A stretch of 64,000 bases of DNA from Psychrobacter immobilis (GCF_904846175.1 NZ_CAJGZM010000004.1:124001-188000); one strand, 5' to 3'. Counted from the stretch's first letter, positions 52,280 to 63,593 are shown. Numbers and translations are program-made. Notes: generated by a model not told the origin, from the letters alone.

Positions 52280-54217
52280 TTAGCTGTCTTCGCCCAAGAA
52301 GCCACCACTTTGACGATGCCATAAACGGGCATAAACGCCATTTAACGCCAATAGCTCATCATGACTGCCTTGCTCAATGATATGACCTTTATCCATGACC
52401 ACCAGTCTATCAAGCGCGGCAATGGTCGATAATCTATGGGCAATCGCAATAACGGTTTTGCCAGTCATGATGTCGTTTAGGCTTTCGGTAATGGCAAATT
52501 CAATCTCAGAATCGAGCGCACTGGTCGCCTCATCCAATAATAAAATCGGGGCATTTTTGAGCATGACGCGTGAGATGGCAATGCGCTGACGTTGACCACC
52601 AGATAGCTTGATACCACGCTCGCCGACTTGGGTATCAAGACCAGTATTGCCTTTATCATCATACAAACCTTCGATAAAGTCCCATGCCTGTGCTTGCTTG
52701 GCAGCCGTAATGATTTCCTCATCAGTTGCGTCAGGACGACCGTAGGCGATGTTTTCACGGACGGTACGATGTAATAAAGAGGTATCTTGGGTGACCATAC
52801 CGATTTGCTGACGTAAGGATTCTTGGGTAACTTCATCAATCGCTTGCCCATCGATAAATACTTTACCTTTATCAACGTCAAAAAAGCGCAGAAGTAGATT
52901 GACCAAGGTGGACTTACCCGCACCTGAGCGCCCAACCAAACCGATTTTTTCACCCGGTTTAATATCTAAGTAGAAATTATCTAGTAGCTTAGCGTATGAG
53001 GTTCGCGAAGCATAATCAATACCATCCTCAGCAACGTTATAAAGACGTTTGGCTGATTTATGCGTATTTAATCCTGTATCATCGTCTTCGCCCTCATAAC
53101 TAAAATCAACATGGTCAAAGACGATACGACCATCAGTGACTTTGAGTGCGGGCGCGTTTGGTTTATCAACGATGGTTTGCGGCGCTGATAAAGTGCGCAT
53201 ACCATCTTGGACGGTACCGATACTTTCAAACAAACTGGCGGTTTGCCACATAATCCATTGCGTGAGACCGTTTAAACGCAGTGCCATCGCTGTCGCGGCG
53301 GCAATTGCCCCAACCCCAATTGCGCCTTGTTGCCATAAATAGAGGCTGATACCGGCAGTCGAGCTGACCAAAATCACACTAATTAAATGGGTCGATACTT
53401 CTAAATAACTGACCCAGCGCATCTGTGCATGGACAGTACCCAAAAACTGTCCCATAGCGTTTTTGGCATAACCAAGTTCACGGTGCGAATGACTAAATAG
53501 CTTAACGGTCATGATATTGGCGTACGCGTCGGTTATACGTCCCGTCATCAACGCGCGGGCATCGGCTTGTACAATAGCAGTTTGTTTCAGTTTGGGAATA
53601 AAGTACCACATCGCCAGCCAAACTAAGACGAACCAAGCGATAAATGGGATTAATAACAAGCTGTCTAAATTAAATAAAATCACGCCGGTAGTAATAAAGT
53701 AGACAGCGACATACATAAACATGTCGGTGACCGTCATCACGGTATCACGCACCGCCAATGCCGTTTGCATCACTTTAGCAGAAACGCGACCAGAAAATTC
53801 ATCTTGATAAAACTGCATCGATTGCCCAAGCATGCGCTGATGAAAACGCCAGCGCATTTGCATCGGAAAAACGCCTTGCAAGGTTTGAAAGTGAATAAAC
53901 GATGAAAAGGCAATCCAGAGTGGACTGACAATCATCACGGCCAACATCAATAGCAGCATATCGCCTTTTTCTGTCCACAGATTTTGCGGGGTATAAACGC
54001 CAAGCCAATCGACGATATTGCCAATCCACGCAAATAGCATGGCCTCGTAAATACCGATACCGGCAGACAAAATCATAAACAGCAATAGCCAACCGCGTAG
54101 ACCTTTGGTACAGGCCCACAAGAACTTTAGCATGCCATCACTTGGGGATGGCAGCGGCATAGGCGTATCAGGAAAGGCGGGCAATCGAGTTTCGAAAAAA
54201 CGAAATAGAGCATTCAT
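52280..54217 (-). CDS. ABC exporter (fused permease-ATPase)
   Basis: A 645-residue half-transporter with six membrane helices (about 35-325) and a C-terminal ATPase: Walker A GRSGAGKST at 429-437, Q-loop VTQDTS, signature KLSGGQRQR at 537-545, Walker B ILLLDEATSALDS from 558, H-loop AHRLST. It should work as a homodimer exporting drugs or lipids. An insert of about 35 residues (376-410, acidic at first) interrupts the ATPase between the A-loop tyrosine (DFSYEG) and Walker A. The operator-like inverted repeats upstream (54255-54387) may regulate it. Substrate unknown. Confidence 0.9.
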   Translation of the reverse strand: MNALFRFFETRLPAFPDTPMPLPSPSDGMLKFLWACTKGLRGWLLLFMILSAGIGIYEAMLFAWIGNIVDWLGVYTPQNLWTEKGDMLLLMLAVMIVSPLWIAFSSFIHFQTLQGVFPMQMRWRFHQRMLGQSMQFYQDEFSGRVSAKVMQTALAVRDTVMTVTDMFMYVAVYFITTGVILFNLDSLLLIPFIAWFVLVWLAMWYFIPKLKQTAIVQADARALMTGRITDAYANIMTVKLFSHSHRELGYAKNAMGQFLGTVHAQMRWVSYLEVSTHLISVILVSSTAGISLYLWQQGAIGVGAIAAATAMALRLNGLTQWIMWQTASLFESIGTVQDGMRTLSAPQTIVDKPNAPALKVTDGRIVFDHVDFSYEGEDDDTGLNTHKSAKRLYNVAEDGIDYASRTSYAKLLDNFYLDIKPGEKIGLVGRSGAGKSTLVNLLLRFFDVDKGKVFIDGQAIDEVTQESLRQQIGMVTQDTSLLHRTVRENIAYGRPDATDEEIITAAKQAQAWDFIEGLYDDKGNTGLDTQVGERGIKLSGGQRQRIAISRVMLKNAPILLLDEATSALDSEIEFAITESLNDIMTGKTVIAIAHRLSTIAALDRLVVMDKGHIIEQGSHDELLALNGVYARLWHRQSGGFLGEDS

Positions 54218-54647
54218 AGGCAGTGATAAAGCATCAATAGCAGTACGCCAAGATAAGTACGATAACGTACTTTCTTGAATCTTTACTTTTGTGATTAGGA
54301 TTGTTTGTTATTTTAACAAACTTCGCTTTAATGGCTGCATGCTAATTGTAAGCTGAAGAGTATCGCTTATACTCAACTCTAGCTTACTCACTGCATGGGT
54401 AGTTTCACCAATCCTTTATAACTTTATCAGTAATAAATAACCAAAATTAAATCACCTGTAAGATAAATAGATTGCCGCATAAGAAATATTTTGTTACATT
54501 CTATGATTTCGTTGGATTTAGCAACGTTGACAGCAAAACCATTTAAGGCATAAGAAGTAACAGAGTATAAGATAAAGGCAATACTGATAGCAGTGTGAAA
54601 TGCCAATAATAAACCCGCCATAGCGTAATTTAACAAGGATGACGTTA
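54218..54647. promoter_or_regulatory. Divergent region with stacked inverted repeats
   Basis: Three perfect palindromes lie between the ABC exporter and the EamA gene: AAGTACG-4-CGTACTT (54255-54272), GTTTGTTA-3-TAACAAAC (54303-54321) and GTAAGCT...AGCTTAC with an inner GAGTAT/ATACTC (54348-54387). They may be operators or promoter-proximal RNA structures. No gene is seen. Confidence 0.45.
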
Positions 54648-55496
54648 ATGATGTATCTAATGATAGCAGTGCTATGTAGCGTCGCTGTTTCCGTACTTTT
54701 AAAAATATTGCGCCAAAAAAATATCGATATTCGCCAAACCATCGTGGCAGGGTATCCTGTGGCCTTTTTACTGACTTGGGTTTTATTAAAACCAGACGTT
54801 AGTAGCATCGGCGCACTCGGGGATGCATGGGGCACCATTATTGCGCTTGGAGTGTTATTGCCTGCGGTATTTATTATTCTTGGGCGCGCAATTGAATCGG
54901 TCGGTATGGTCGCAACCGATGCCGCCCAGCGTTTATCGCTTATCATTCCTATTGTTGCCGCTTTTTTACTATTCGGCGAAGTACTGACAGGTACGCGCAT
55001 ACTTGGGCTAGCGTTAGGGTTTTTGGCACTTGGCGCTTTAGTCTATCGTCCGCAACACGGGCTCATAAATACCCAAGCAAAGCAGACGCCGCTGTGGTTA
55101 TTTGGTGTTTGGCTAGGCTATGGCGTTATTGATATCTTGTTTAAACAAGTTGCCAAGCAAGGCGCGGCCTTTCCTTTAACCTTGTTTGTGACATTTGGAT
55201 TGGCAGGTTTGCTGCTGCTTGGTTACTTGCTTATCACGCGCGTACGCTGGCAAGGTAAAGCTCTTAGCGCAGGCTTATTACTTGGAGCGTTAAATATGGG
55301 CAATATTTATGCTTATGTCCGTGCTCATCAAGTATTATCTGAGTCGCCAAGTATCGTCTTTACGGGTATGAACGTCGGTGTGATTGCGGTGGCAACGTTG
55401 ATAGGCGTCGGCATATTTAAAGAGCAGCTTAATCGTATCAATATCGTCGGTTTATTATTGGCAGTTTGCTGCGTGGCAGTATTATTTTTGGCTTAA
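54648..55496 (+). CDS. EamA/DMT family transporter
   Basis: A 282-residue inner-membrane protein with ten hydrophobic helices arranged as two five-helix repeats, as in the drug/metabolite transporter superfamily. The short loops with charged ends (LRQKNIDIRQ, RPQHGLINTQAKQ) and LGFLALGALVYRP near the middle fit EamA domains. ATG at 54648 has AAGGA 9 nt upstream and is preferred over the ATG at 54639, which overlaps it. Substrate unknown. Confidence 0.8.
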   Translation: MMYLMIAVLCSVAVSVLLKILRQKNIDIRQTIVAGYPVAFLLTWVLLKPDVSSIGALGDAWGTIIALGVLLPAVFIILGRAIESVGMVATDAAQRLSLIIPIVAAFLLFGEVLTGTRILGLALGFLALGALVYRPQHGLINTQAKQTPLWLFGVWLGYGVIDILFKQVAKQGAAFPLTLFVTFGLAGLLLLGYLLITRVRWQGKALSAGLLLGALNMGNIYAYVRAHQVLSESPSIVFTGMNVGVIAVATLIGVGIFKEQLNRINIVGLLLAVCCVAVLFLA

Positions 55497-55657
55497 TTTC
55501 GCCGCTTATAATCGAGAAAAATTTTAACTTATCAACGATAGGCACACGCGATGTCCTATGTTAAGGTTATTTATAGTCAAGCTCATGTTAGCTGCGGGCT
55601 GATTGACTTATTATAATAATGTTTGACCTTTATTAATTAGGATAGGATATCTACTCA

Positions 55658-56554
55658 ATGGAATACGAAAAACAATTACAGCGTATCAAAAGCGGTTCAG
55701 GTTTTATCGCAGCCCTTGATCAAAGTGGAGGCAGTACGCCAAAAGCGCTAGAAAATTACGGCGTCGGTGGCGATGCTTATGATAATGATAATGACGAAGC
55801 GATGTTTGACTTGGTACATGAGATGCGCGCGCGTATCATGACTTGTGATGCTTTTGATAATGAGCGTGTGCTTGGGGCGATTTTATTTGAAGATACCATG
55901 GAGCGCGAAGTTAATGGCAAGCCGACGGCTAATTACCTATGGGAAGATAAAAATATCGTGCCGTTTTTAAAGGTAGATAAGGGTTTGGCTGAGCAAATGG
56001 ATGGCGTACAAGTGATGCGCCCGATGCCAAATCTAAACTTGTTATTAGATAAGGCAAAAAACTATCCGGTATTTGGCACCAAGATGCGCTCAGTCATTTA
56101 CGAGCCAAGTGTCGATGGTATCGAGCTTGTGGTGCAGCAGCAGTTTGATGTGGCAAAGCAGATTATCTCCAAAGGTTTGATGCCTATTGTTGAGCCTGAA
56201 GTAGATATCAACAGTAGCAAAAAACATGATTGCGAAATCATTCTTAAAACCAGTATTTTGCACAATCTTGAGCGTTTAAACGACGACCAGCAAGTGATGC
56301 TAAAACTGACCTTGCCAGAAGAAGAAGGCTTCTATCAAGAACTTATCGATCATCCTAAAGTATTAAAAGTGGTGGCGCTATCGGGTGGTTATAGTCGTCA
56401 TGATGCCTGCGAAAAGCTTAAACAAAACCCCGGTATGATTGCCAGTTTCTCACGTGCCTTTACTGAAGGCTTGAGTAAGCAACAGAGCGATGAAGAATTT
56501 GCTGCGACTATTAACGCTTCTATTGAAGAGATTTATGAAGCGTCAAAGATTTAG
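55658..56554 (+). CDS. fda: Class I fructose-bisphosphate aldolase
   Basis: Schiff-base aldolase splitting fructose 1,6-bisphosphate. 298 residues; the active-site lysine is K216 in QVMLKLTLPE. GFIAALDQSGGSTPKAL, FLKVDKGLAE, IVEPEV and VVALSGGYSR are the family motifs and closely parallel the staphylococcal class I enzyme (Fda, 296 residues). It is unlike the metal-dependent class II enzyme of most gammaproteobacteria; whether that is also encoded elsewhere cannot be seen. A single gene followed by a MITE-like repeat. Confidence 0.93.
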   Translation: MEYEKQLQRIKSGSGFIAALDQSGGSTPKALENYGVGGDAYDNDNDEAMFDLVHEMRARIMTCDAFDNERVLGAILFEDTMEREVNGKPTANYLWEDKNIVPFLKVDKGLAEQMDGVQVMRPMPNLNLLLDKAKNYPVFGTKMRSVIYEPSVDGIELVVQQQFDVAKQIISKGLMPIVEPEVDINSSKKHDCEIILKTSILHNLERLNDDQQVMLKLTLPEEEGFYQELIDHPKVLKVVALSGGYSRHDACEKLKQNPGMIASFSRAFTEGLSKQQSDEEFAATINASIEEIYEASKI

Positions 56555-56575
56555 CTAAGCCTTCTATAAGATAAG

Positions 56576-56726
56576 TTATAGTCAGTTCAATATAAAAAAG
56601 GTACGTTAAAAATAGCATGCTGCTGGGATAAAATTTTGCTTGCTGTGCTCTTCGCATTCCAGAGGTTTCGCAAAATTTATCCCAATAGCTCTGTATTCTT
56701 TTTAAGTTGAATCGAATATATGTCGG
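56576..56726. repeat. ~150-bp palindromic MITE-like repeat
   Basis: The ends are imperfect inverted repeats (TATAGTCAGTTCAATATAAA versus TTTAAGTTGAATCGAATATA) and the centre holds another pair, GGGATAAAATTTTGC and GCAAAATTTATCCC, around a GCTTGCTGTGCTCTTCGCAT core. Part of the right half recurs at 971-1000. The size, symmetry, lack of coding capacity and position just after a stop codon fit a non-autonomous mobile element or REP-type repeat. Confidence 0.6.
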
Positions 56727-56730
56727 AAAT

Positions 56731-56763
56731 AAAAAAGCGCTACTCATTAGTAGCGCTTTTTTT
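56731..56763. terminator. Bidirectional terminator repeat / thiC
   Basis: AAAAAAGCGCTACT, a 4-nt loop, then AGTAGCGCTTTTTT: a near-perfect palindrome between the aldolase/repeat and thiC. Confidence 0.88.
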
Positions 56764-56790
56764 ATAAGCTAAAGAGTTAACGTTTAGCGG

Positions 56791-58935
<2,145 letters not shown>

Positions 58936-59086
58936 TCAATCATCAAACGCCTGCACTGCTATCAAATTAAAATTTCATTGAAACTCAATCTAATGCAGTT
59001 TTTTAGATGGTTGGTAGGCGCAACTTTTTATTGATTGCCGTACAGCAGCGTAAAAACGCGGTCAGACATAAGATATTGGCAATAAC

Positions 59087-59111
59087 AAAAAGGCATTTCT
59101 GCGCGCCCTTT
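59087..59111 (-). terminator. Candidate riboswitch expression-platform terminator
   Basis: On the minus strand AAAGGGC pairs with GCCTTT (one bulge) and is followed by T residues, about 22 nt after the TPP aptamer. The stem is short; no alternative antiterminator was worked out. Confidence 0.35.
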
Positions 59112-59132
59112 GTACAGTTGTAACATAGGCTT

Positions 59133-59240
59133 AAGACTTCCCTGCGTCGGTACTAACCGCATCAGGTTCGGCGGGTGATCTCTCAGCGAATGTATTAAAA
59201 AGCTTATAAAGTAAGCTTGTTATACACCGCACCCCGAGTC
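59133..59240 (-). promoter_or_regulatory. TPP riboswitch (THI element) of thiC
   Basis: Read on the minus strand: GACTCGGGGTGC, then CTGAGA, ACCC, GAACCTGATGCGGTTAGTAC and CGACGCAGGGAAGTC, the invariant cores of the thiamine pyrophosphate aptamer, in correct order. P1 is formed by GACT/AGTC. The variable P3a arm carries its own AAGCTT-7-AAGCTT hairpin. TPP binding should switch off thiC. Confidence 0.95.
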
Positions 59241-59418
59241 TGTCAGTGTTGTAAATCAGTCTCATACTAACAAACTATAAGGGTGCTGCCTAGTTATTTG
59301 CCGTTTGTTAGTTGAGATGCAATCATGGTATTTTTTAAGTTAAAGACTGTCTTTTCAATCAATGCCAGCCTTTTTAATTACTGCCAGTCTTTTTGATCAA
59401 TGAAAGTCATTATTCACA

Positions 59419-59709
59419 TTATTTTTCTGGTGTCCAACCTTGCGCGCGCTCATAGTCTTCATTATCTAAGAATTTATCACGTTGTTCGGTTAAGAACTTT
59501 TTGGCTTCTGGGTCTAGCATGCTTAGATGGTTTTCATTAATCAGCATGGTTTGCTGCTCAAGCCACTCTTTCCAAGCTTTATCAGAGACGGTTTCTTGCA
59601 GCTCTTGACCTTTTTTATTAGGAAAAGGCGGATGCGGCATTTTTGGTAATTCTTGTTTATATTTGCGGCAAAAAACCGTATTGGCTTGCGGATTAAAAGT
59701 CTCAGTCAT
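59419..59709 (-). CDS. yggX: Probable Fe(II)-trafficking protein YggX
   Basis: A 96-residue protein of the YggX family, which protects Fe-S clusters from oxidative damage. Landmarks match E. coli YggX: an early [13 protein letters not shown] with the single conserved Cys, [18 protein letters not shown], and the C-terminal [10 protein letters not shown]. In E. coli yggX is next to mutY; that gene is not here. A good ribosome site (AAGGA) precedes the ATG. Confidence 0.93.
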   Translation of the reverse strand: MTETFNPQANTVFCRKYKQELPKMPHPPFPNKKGQELQETVSDKAWKEWLEQQTMLINENHLSMLDPEAKKFLTEQRDKFLDNEDYERAQGWTPEK

Positions 59710-59875
59710 AAGGCAATCCTTATTAGTTAATGGTGTTAAATTATTAAGTGCAATATTGGTATCAACCTATGATAACGGTCTTCGAAGGTTTAGCCAAGGA
59801 TAACAGGTGTAGAGAAGGTAACAGCCCATGTAGCTATTGATGTTCATAAAACCATATTTATAAAACTATCTACAT

Positions 59876-59905
59876 AAAAATACCCGCGATAATGCGGGTA
59901 TTTTT
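59876..59905 (-). terminator. Terminator of argH
   Basis: AAAAATACCCGC, a 6-nt loop, then GCGGGTATTTTT: a symmetric palindrome about 47 nt beyond the argH stop. Confidence 0.85.
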
Positions 59906-59952
59906 ATGAATGGGCTAATGCTGAGATTAGACCTTGTATGGTGCTGCTAGCT

Positions 59953-61458
59953 TTACGCAAATACTTTTAATCGCGTACGACCATTAACGACCGCTTGTTT
60001 AACCTGATTTGGCGCAGTACCACCTAAGTGGTCACGCGCTGCTAATGAACCTTCTAGCGTTAGATACTCAAAGACATCATCACCAATCGCATCACTAAAC
60101 TGCTGTAGCTGAGCTAAGGACAAGTCGCTTAAATCAACGCCTTCTTTGATACCTAACGCAACCGCGTTACCTACCACTTCATGAGCATCACGGAATGCAA
60201 CGCCATTGCGTACTAAGTAATCAGCCAAATCAGTCGCTGTTGCATAGCCTTTCATGGTAGCAGCGCGCATATTTTCTTTATTTGGCGTGATGTTCGGTAG
60301 CATATCAGCAAATGCTAATAGCGAACCCGTTAAGGTATCGACGCAATCAAATAGCGGCTCTTTGTCTTCTTGGTTGTCTTTATTATAAGCAAGCGGCTGA
60401 CTTTTCATCAGGCTTAATAATGTCATCAATTGGCCAAAGACACGCGCCGCTTTACCGCGTACCAGTTCTGGTACATCAGGGTTTTTCTTTTGCGGCATAA
60501 TAGATGAGCCAGTACAAAAACGATCTGGAATCTGCACAAAGTTAAATTGCGCTGACATCCAAAGGATAATTTCTTCGCTCATACGTGACATATGCATCAT
60601 CAAGATAGAAGCCGCTGAGGTAAACTCAATGGCAAAATCACGGTCTGATACCGCATCGAGTGAGTTTTGGCAAATACCTTCAAAACCTAGTAACTTGGCG
60701 GTAATGGTGCGATCGATAGGGAAAGTCGTACCAGCAAGGGCGGCACTACCAAGCGGCATCTGATTGATACGGCGGCGCGCATCGACAAGACGCTCGGTAT
60801 CGCGGTATAACATCTCAAACCATGCCATCACGTGATGACCAAAGCTGACAGGCTGCGCGGTTTGCAAATGGGTAAAACCTGGCATGATGGTATCAGTGTG
60901 CTGCTCAGCTAAATCGAGCAGACCGCTCTGCAAACGTACCAATAGCGCAATGATATTATCGGTTTCTTCACGCAACCATAGACGGATATCGGTCGCAACC
61001 TGATCGTTACGGCTACGTCCGGTATGTAGCTTTTTACCTACCGCGCCGACAATATCTGTCAGGCGTGATTCGACGTTCATGTGTACGTCCTCTAACGCAA
61101 TCGACCAGTTAAACTCGCCTGCTTCAATCTCGCGTAGTACTTGCTGTAAGCCATCGATAATGGTTGCAACGTCGTCAGCGCTTAAGATGCCACACTCTTT
61201 AAGCATGGTGGCGTGGGCAATCGAGCCTTGAATATCGTGACGGGCAAAACGCTGGTCAAAACCAACAGAAGCAGTAAAGGCGGCGACGAAACTGTCCGTC
61301 GCTTCACTGAAGCGCCCGCCCCACATCTGCTGACCCTGACTACTGGTAGGGCTTTGCGCTGCAGCAGTATTTGTTAGAGAAGCTTCTGTGCTAGAATCAG
61401 AAACAGCTGGATTTTTATTTGAATCGGGATTACTACTATTTGAAGAGTTGGCGTTCAT
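59953..61458 (-). CDS. argH: Argininosuccinate lyase ArgH
   Basis: Last step of arginine synthesis: argininosuccinate to arginine and fumarate. The family core begins at [13 protein letters not shown]; signatures are [26 protein letters not shown] and the mobile loop [12 protein letters not shown] with the catalytic Ser. ATG at 61458 gives 501 residues with a Ser/Asn/Thr-rich tail of about 44 residues ahead of the core. ATG at 61326, right at the core and with a CAGGG upstream, is a serious alternative giving the usual length (about 457). It is divergent from the algZ-like gene, as in Pseudomonas. Confidence 0.93.
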   Translation of the reverse strand: MNANSSNSSNPDSNKNPAVSDSSTEASLTNTAAAQSPTSSQGQQMWGGRFSEATDSFVAAFTASVGFDQRFARHDIQGSIAHATMLKECGILSADDVATIIDGLQQVLREIEAGEFNWSIALEDVHMNVESRLTDIVGAVGKKLHTGRSRNDQVATDIRLWLREETDNIIALLVRLQSGLLDLAEQHTDTIMPGFTHLQTAQPVSFGHHVMAWFEMLYRDTERLVDARRRINQMPLGSAALAGTTFPIDRTITAKLLGFEGICQNSLDAVSDRDFAIEFTSAASILMMHMSRMSEEIILWMSAQFNFVQIPDRFCTGSSIMPQKKNPDVPELVRGKAARVFGQLMTLLSLMKSQPLAYNKDNQEDKEPLFDCVDTLTGSLLAFADMLPNITPNKENMRAATMKGYATATDLADYLVRNGVAFRDAHEVVGNAVALGIKEGVDLSDLSLAQLQQFSDAIGDDVFEYLTLEGSLAARDHLGGTAPNQVKQAVVNGRTRLKVFA

Positions 61459-61544
61459 ATCGGTACAAGACAAGTCAAGAGAATAAGAACTCAAGTATAG
61501 CAAATGATGAGGTTGCCTTACTAGCGGAGCGCTTAGAGTTTTTT

Positions 61545-62591
61545 ATGCCTAAGCTCATGGAAATCATGAAGCCTTGGCAATGGCTGTTGGCAATCTTTTT
61601 TTGGTCGCTATTTGTGGCGATAGTGGATCGCCATAGTGTGGCCAATGAATCCCAATTTATCATCAAATTTATAGCGAGATTTATCCAAACCAGTTTAACC
61701 TTACTGCCTTCTTTTTATCTGATAGATTATCTGCGCCCTATCTTTAAGCGTTTAAGCGTATCAAGGGCCAGCATGTATGTGCTGCTCATCTTAACGAGTG
61801 CTACCGCAGTGACCATGATATTAGTCCTGTTGATTATGATAAATTGTGGTTGGTTTGCTTATAGTATTCCCGTGTTTATCTCAACGATTGTTTTTAATGT
61901 CGTCATTAGCGCAGGCTTTACGGTTGCTGCTTTACTGATTTTTTTACGGCGCTACCGTGAAATGAATGCGCTTAAACAATCGTTTGAGCAAAAACTGCGC
62001 GCCCAAAACGATGTGTTAAAAGCCCGTCTGGCACCGCATTTCTTTTTTAATACCATCAATACGTTAATGTCACTGATTGAATCTGACCCAGTTCGCGCTG
62101 CTGATTTATTGCAGCATGTTTCAGCGTTATTCCGTGCCAGTTTTAATGGGGCGCGTGAGATTAGTTTTGAAGAAGAGATTGCCCTTTGCGAGCATTATTT
62201 AGCCATTGAATCTATTCGTTTGGCAGATAAATTGGTCATAAGCTGGCAGTTGCCTGACGAAGATGTGATGTATGACATGGTTATCACCGCTTTGACTTTA
62301 CAAAGCGTGATTGAAAAAATGCTGCTTAACGTGGTTGAGATGACCACCGAAACCATTTATATCGATATTAAAGTTACTTGGCTACAGCATCGCGTCGAAA
62401 TTACGATTAGCGTGCAGCTGCCTAAAAAGACCTTAATGATTAATCACGACTTGCGTCAACACATGGATTTTTATATTCAGGCCGAACGCCTGCGTGCCTA
62501 TTTTGGTCAAAGTGCCGATATCCAAAGTAGTATTACGAGTAAACAAATTCTTACTATTATTCATTACCCGCTACAAGATGTCAGTTTATAA
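61545..62591 (+). CDS. algZ: AlgZ/FimS-type sensor kinase, degenerate ATPase
   Basis: An inner-membrane sensor of the LytS/AlgZ histidine kinase group. 348 residues: four membrane helices (about 10-30, 40-60, 75-97, 105-132), a coiled segment, then the His box ARLAPHFFFNTINTL with the phospho-acceptor H165. The ATP-binding half has lost its landmarks: the N-box LQPLVENA is replaced by LQSVIEKML and no GxGL-type G-box is visible, so it may not autophosphorylate normally. ATG at 61545 follows TTAGAG; the frame is open to 61419, inside argH. The order argH / algZ-algR-hemC matches Pseudomonas. Confidence 0.8.
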   Translation: MPKLMEIMKPWQWLLAIFFWSLFVAIVDRHSVANESQFIIKFIARFIQTSLTLLPSFYLIDYLRPIFKRLSVSRASMYVLLILTSATAVTMILVLLIMINCGWFAYSIPVFISTIVFNVVISAGFTVAALLIFLRRYREMNALKQSFEQKLRAQNDVLKARLAPHFFFNTINTLMSLIESDPVRAADLLQHVSALFRASFNGAREISFEEEIALCEHYLAIESIRLADKLVISWQLPDEDVMYDMVITALTLQSVIEKMLLNVVEMTTETIYIDIKVTWLQHRVEITISVQLPKKTLMINHDLRQHMDFYIQAERLRAYFGQSADIQSSITSKQILTIIHYPLQDVSL

Positions 62592-62848
62592 TTCTGTCTT
62601 TAAAAGCGCTTCCTTTGGTGGTTAACCGTTAATACTAACTGTTAACGTGGCATATTTATTGCACCGCTTAGTTGTGTTGGTCACAATAAACATTTAAACC
62701 CTCAAGATGGATTGGCGGCTTGCACAAGTTAGACACTTAGTTTATAACTTAAGTAGAGAGCCATTTTCGCTAAGTAATACGTTGTAAATACTGATATGTT
62801 ATGAATATATTAAGAGATTTCTAAGTATGCACTTATAAAGGAGTTTGC
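62592..62848 (+). promoter_or_regulatory. algR upstream region with LytTR-like site
   Basis: Within the spacer, GTTAACCGTTAATACTAACT continues into GTTAAC (62621-62646): two similar half-sites, ACCGTTAAT (62625-62633) and ACTGTTAAC (62638-62646), resemble those bound by LytTR regulators. Downstream, TTGCAC (62720-62725) and TATAAC (62743-62748) with a 17-bp spacer form a plausible promoter. This suggests separate control of algR. Confidence 0.45.
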
Positions 62849-63586
62849 ATGCGGATTGTAGTTTGTGATGATGAGCCATTAGCCCGTGAACGTTTAGTTA
62901 GAATTGTCCAAGAATCAGGTCATGAGGTAGTTGCCCAAGCAAAGACAGGCATCGAGGCGATTATTGCCGTAAAATCTCAGCAGCCAGACATCATATTGCT
63001 CGATATTCGTATGCCTGAGATGGATGGGGTAGAGTGTGCCCAAGAGCTTGCGAAGTTGAAACATCCACCAGCTATTATATTTGTAACAGCTTATGACCAT
63101 TATGCGATAGCGGCACTAAAAGCCAATGCCATCGGTTATCTGTTAAAGCCAGCCAATAAAGACGAGCTGCTAGAAGCGTTGCATAAAGCCACCAATCTCA
63201 ATGCAGCGCAATTAAATGGGATTCGTAAACTTGAGAATCCGACCGCCCGTCCAGTTCGCGAACATATAGTAGCCCGTACCCATCGCGGTGTTGAGCTAAT
63301 TGAACTCAAAGACATTTATTATTTTACCGCGGATCAAAAGTACGTCAAAGTTCGTCATAGAGATGGCATTGTCCTTATCGATGATACTTTAAAAGAGCTT
63401 GAGCAAGAGTTTGAGGACAGACTGTTTCGGGTGCATCGCAACGCCATTATTAATATCAAGTATTTAGACTTTTTAGAAACCTTAGATGCAGGACAGTTTC
63501 AACTACATTTTAAAGGGATTGATGAAACCCTAGCGGTGAGCCGTCGCCATCTACCGGCACTACGTGAAAAGATTCAAAGCATGTAG
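62849..63586 (+). CDS. algR: AlgR-type LytTR response regulator
   Basis: A 245-residue DNA-binding regulator. Receiver domain 1-118 with acidic pocket CDDE (7-9), phospho-acceptor D52 (LLDIRMPEMDG), Thr in VTAYD and Lys in LLKPANK. LytTR DNA-binding domain about 140-243, with DIYYFTADQKYVKVRHRDG and FRVHRNAIINIKYLDFLE. Pseudomonas AlgR controls alginate, type IV pilus motility and virulence genes; here targets are unknown. GGAG precedes the ATG. Confidence 0.93.
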   Translation: MRIVVCDDEPLARERLVRIVQESGHEVVAQAKTGIEAIIAVKSQQPDIILLDIRMPEMDGVECAQELAKLKHPPAIIFVTAYDHYAIAALKANAIGYLLKPANKDELLEALHKATNLNAAQLNGIRKLENPTARPVREHIVARTHRGVELIELKDIYYFTADQKYVKVRHRDGIVLIDDTLKELEQEFEDRLFRVHRNAIINIKYLDFLETLDAGQFQLHFKGIDETLAVSRRHLPALREKIQSM

Positions 63587-63593
63587 ATTTCTA

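Noticed and set aside
52477..52953. 158-residue frame inside the ABC exporter gene
   Set aside because: It is an alternative frame over the Walker A to Walker B region, without homology features.
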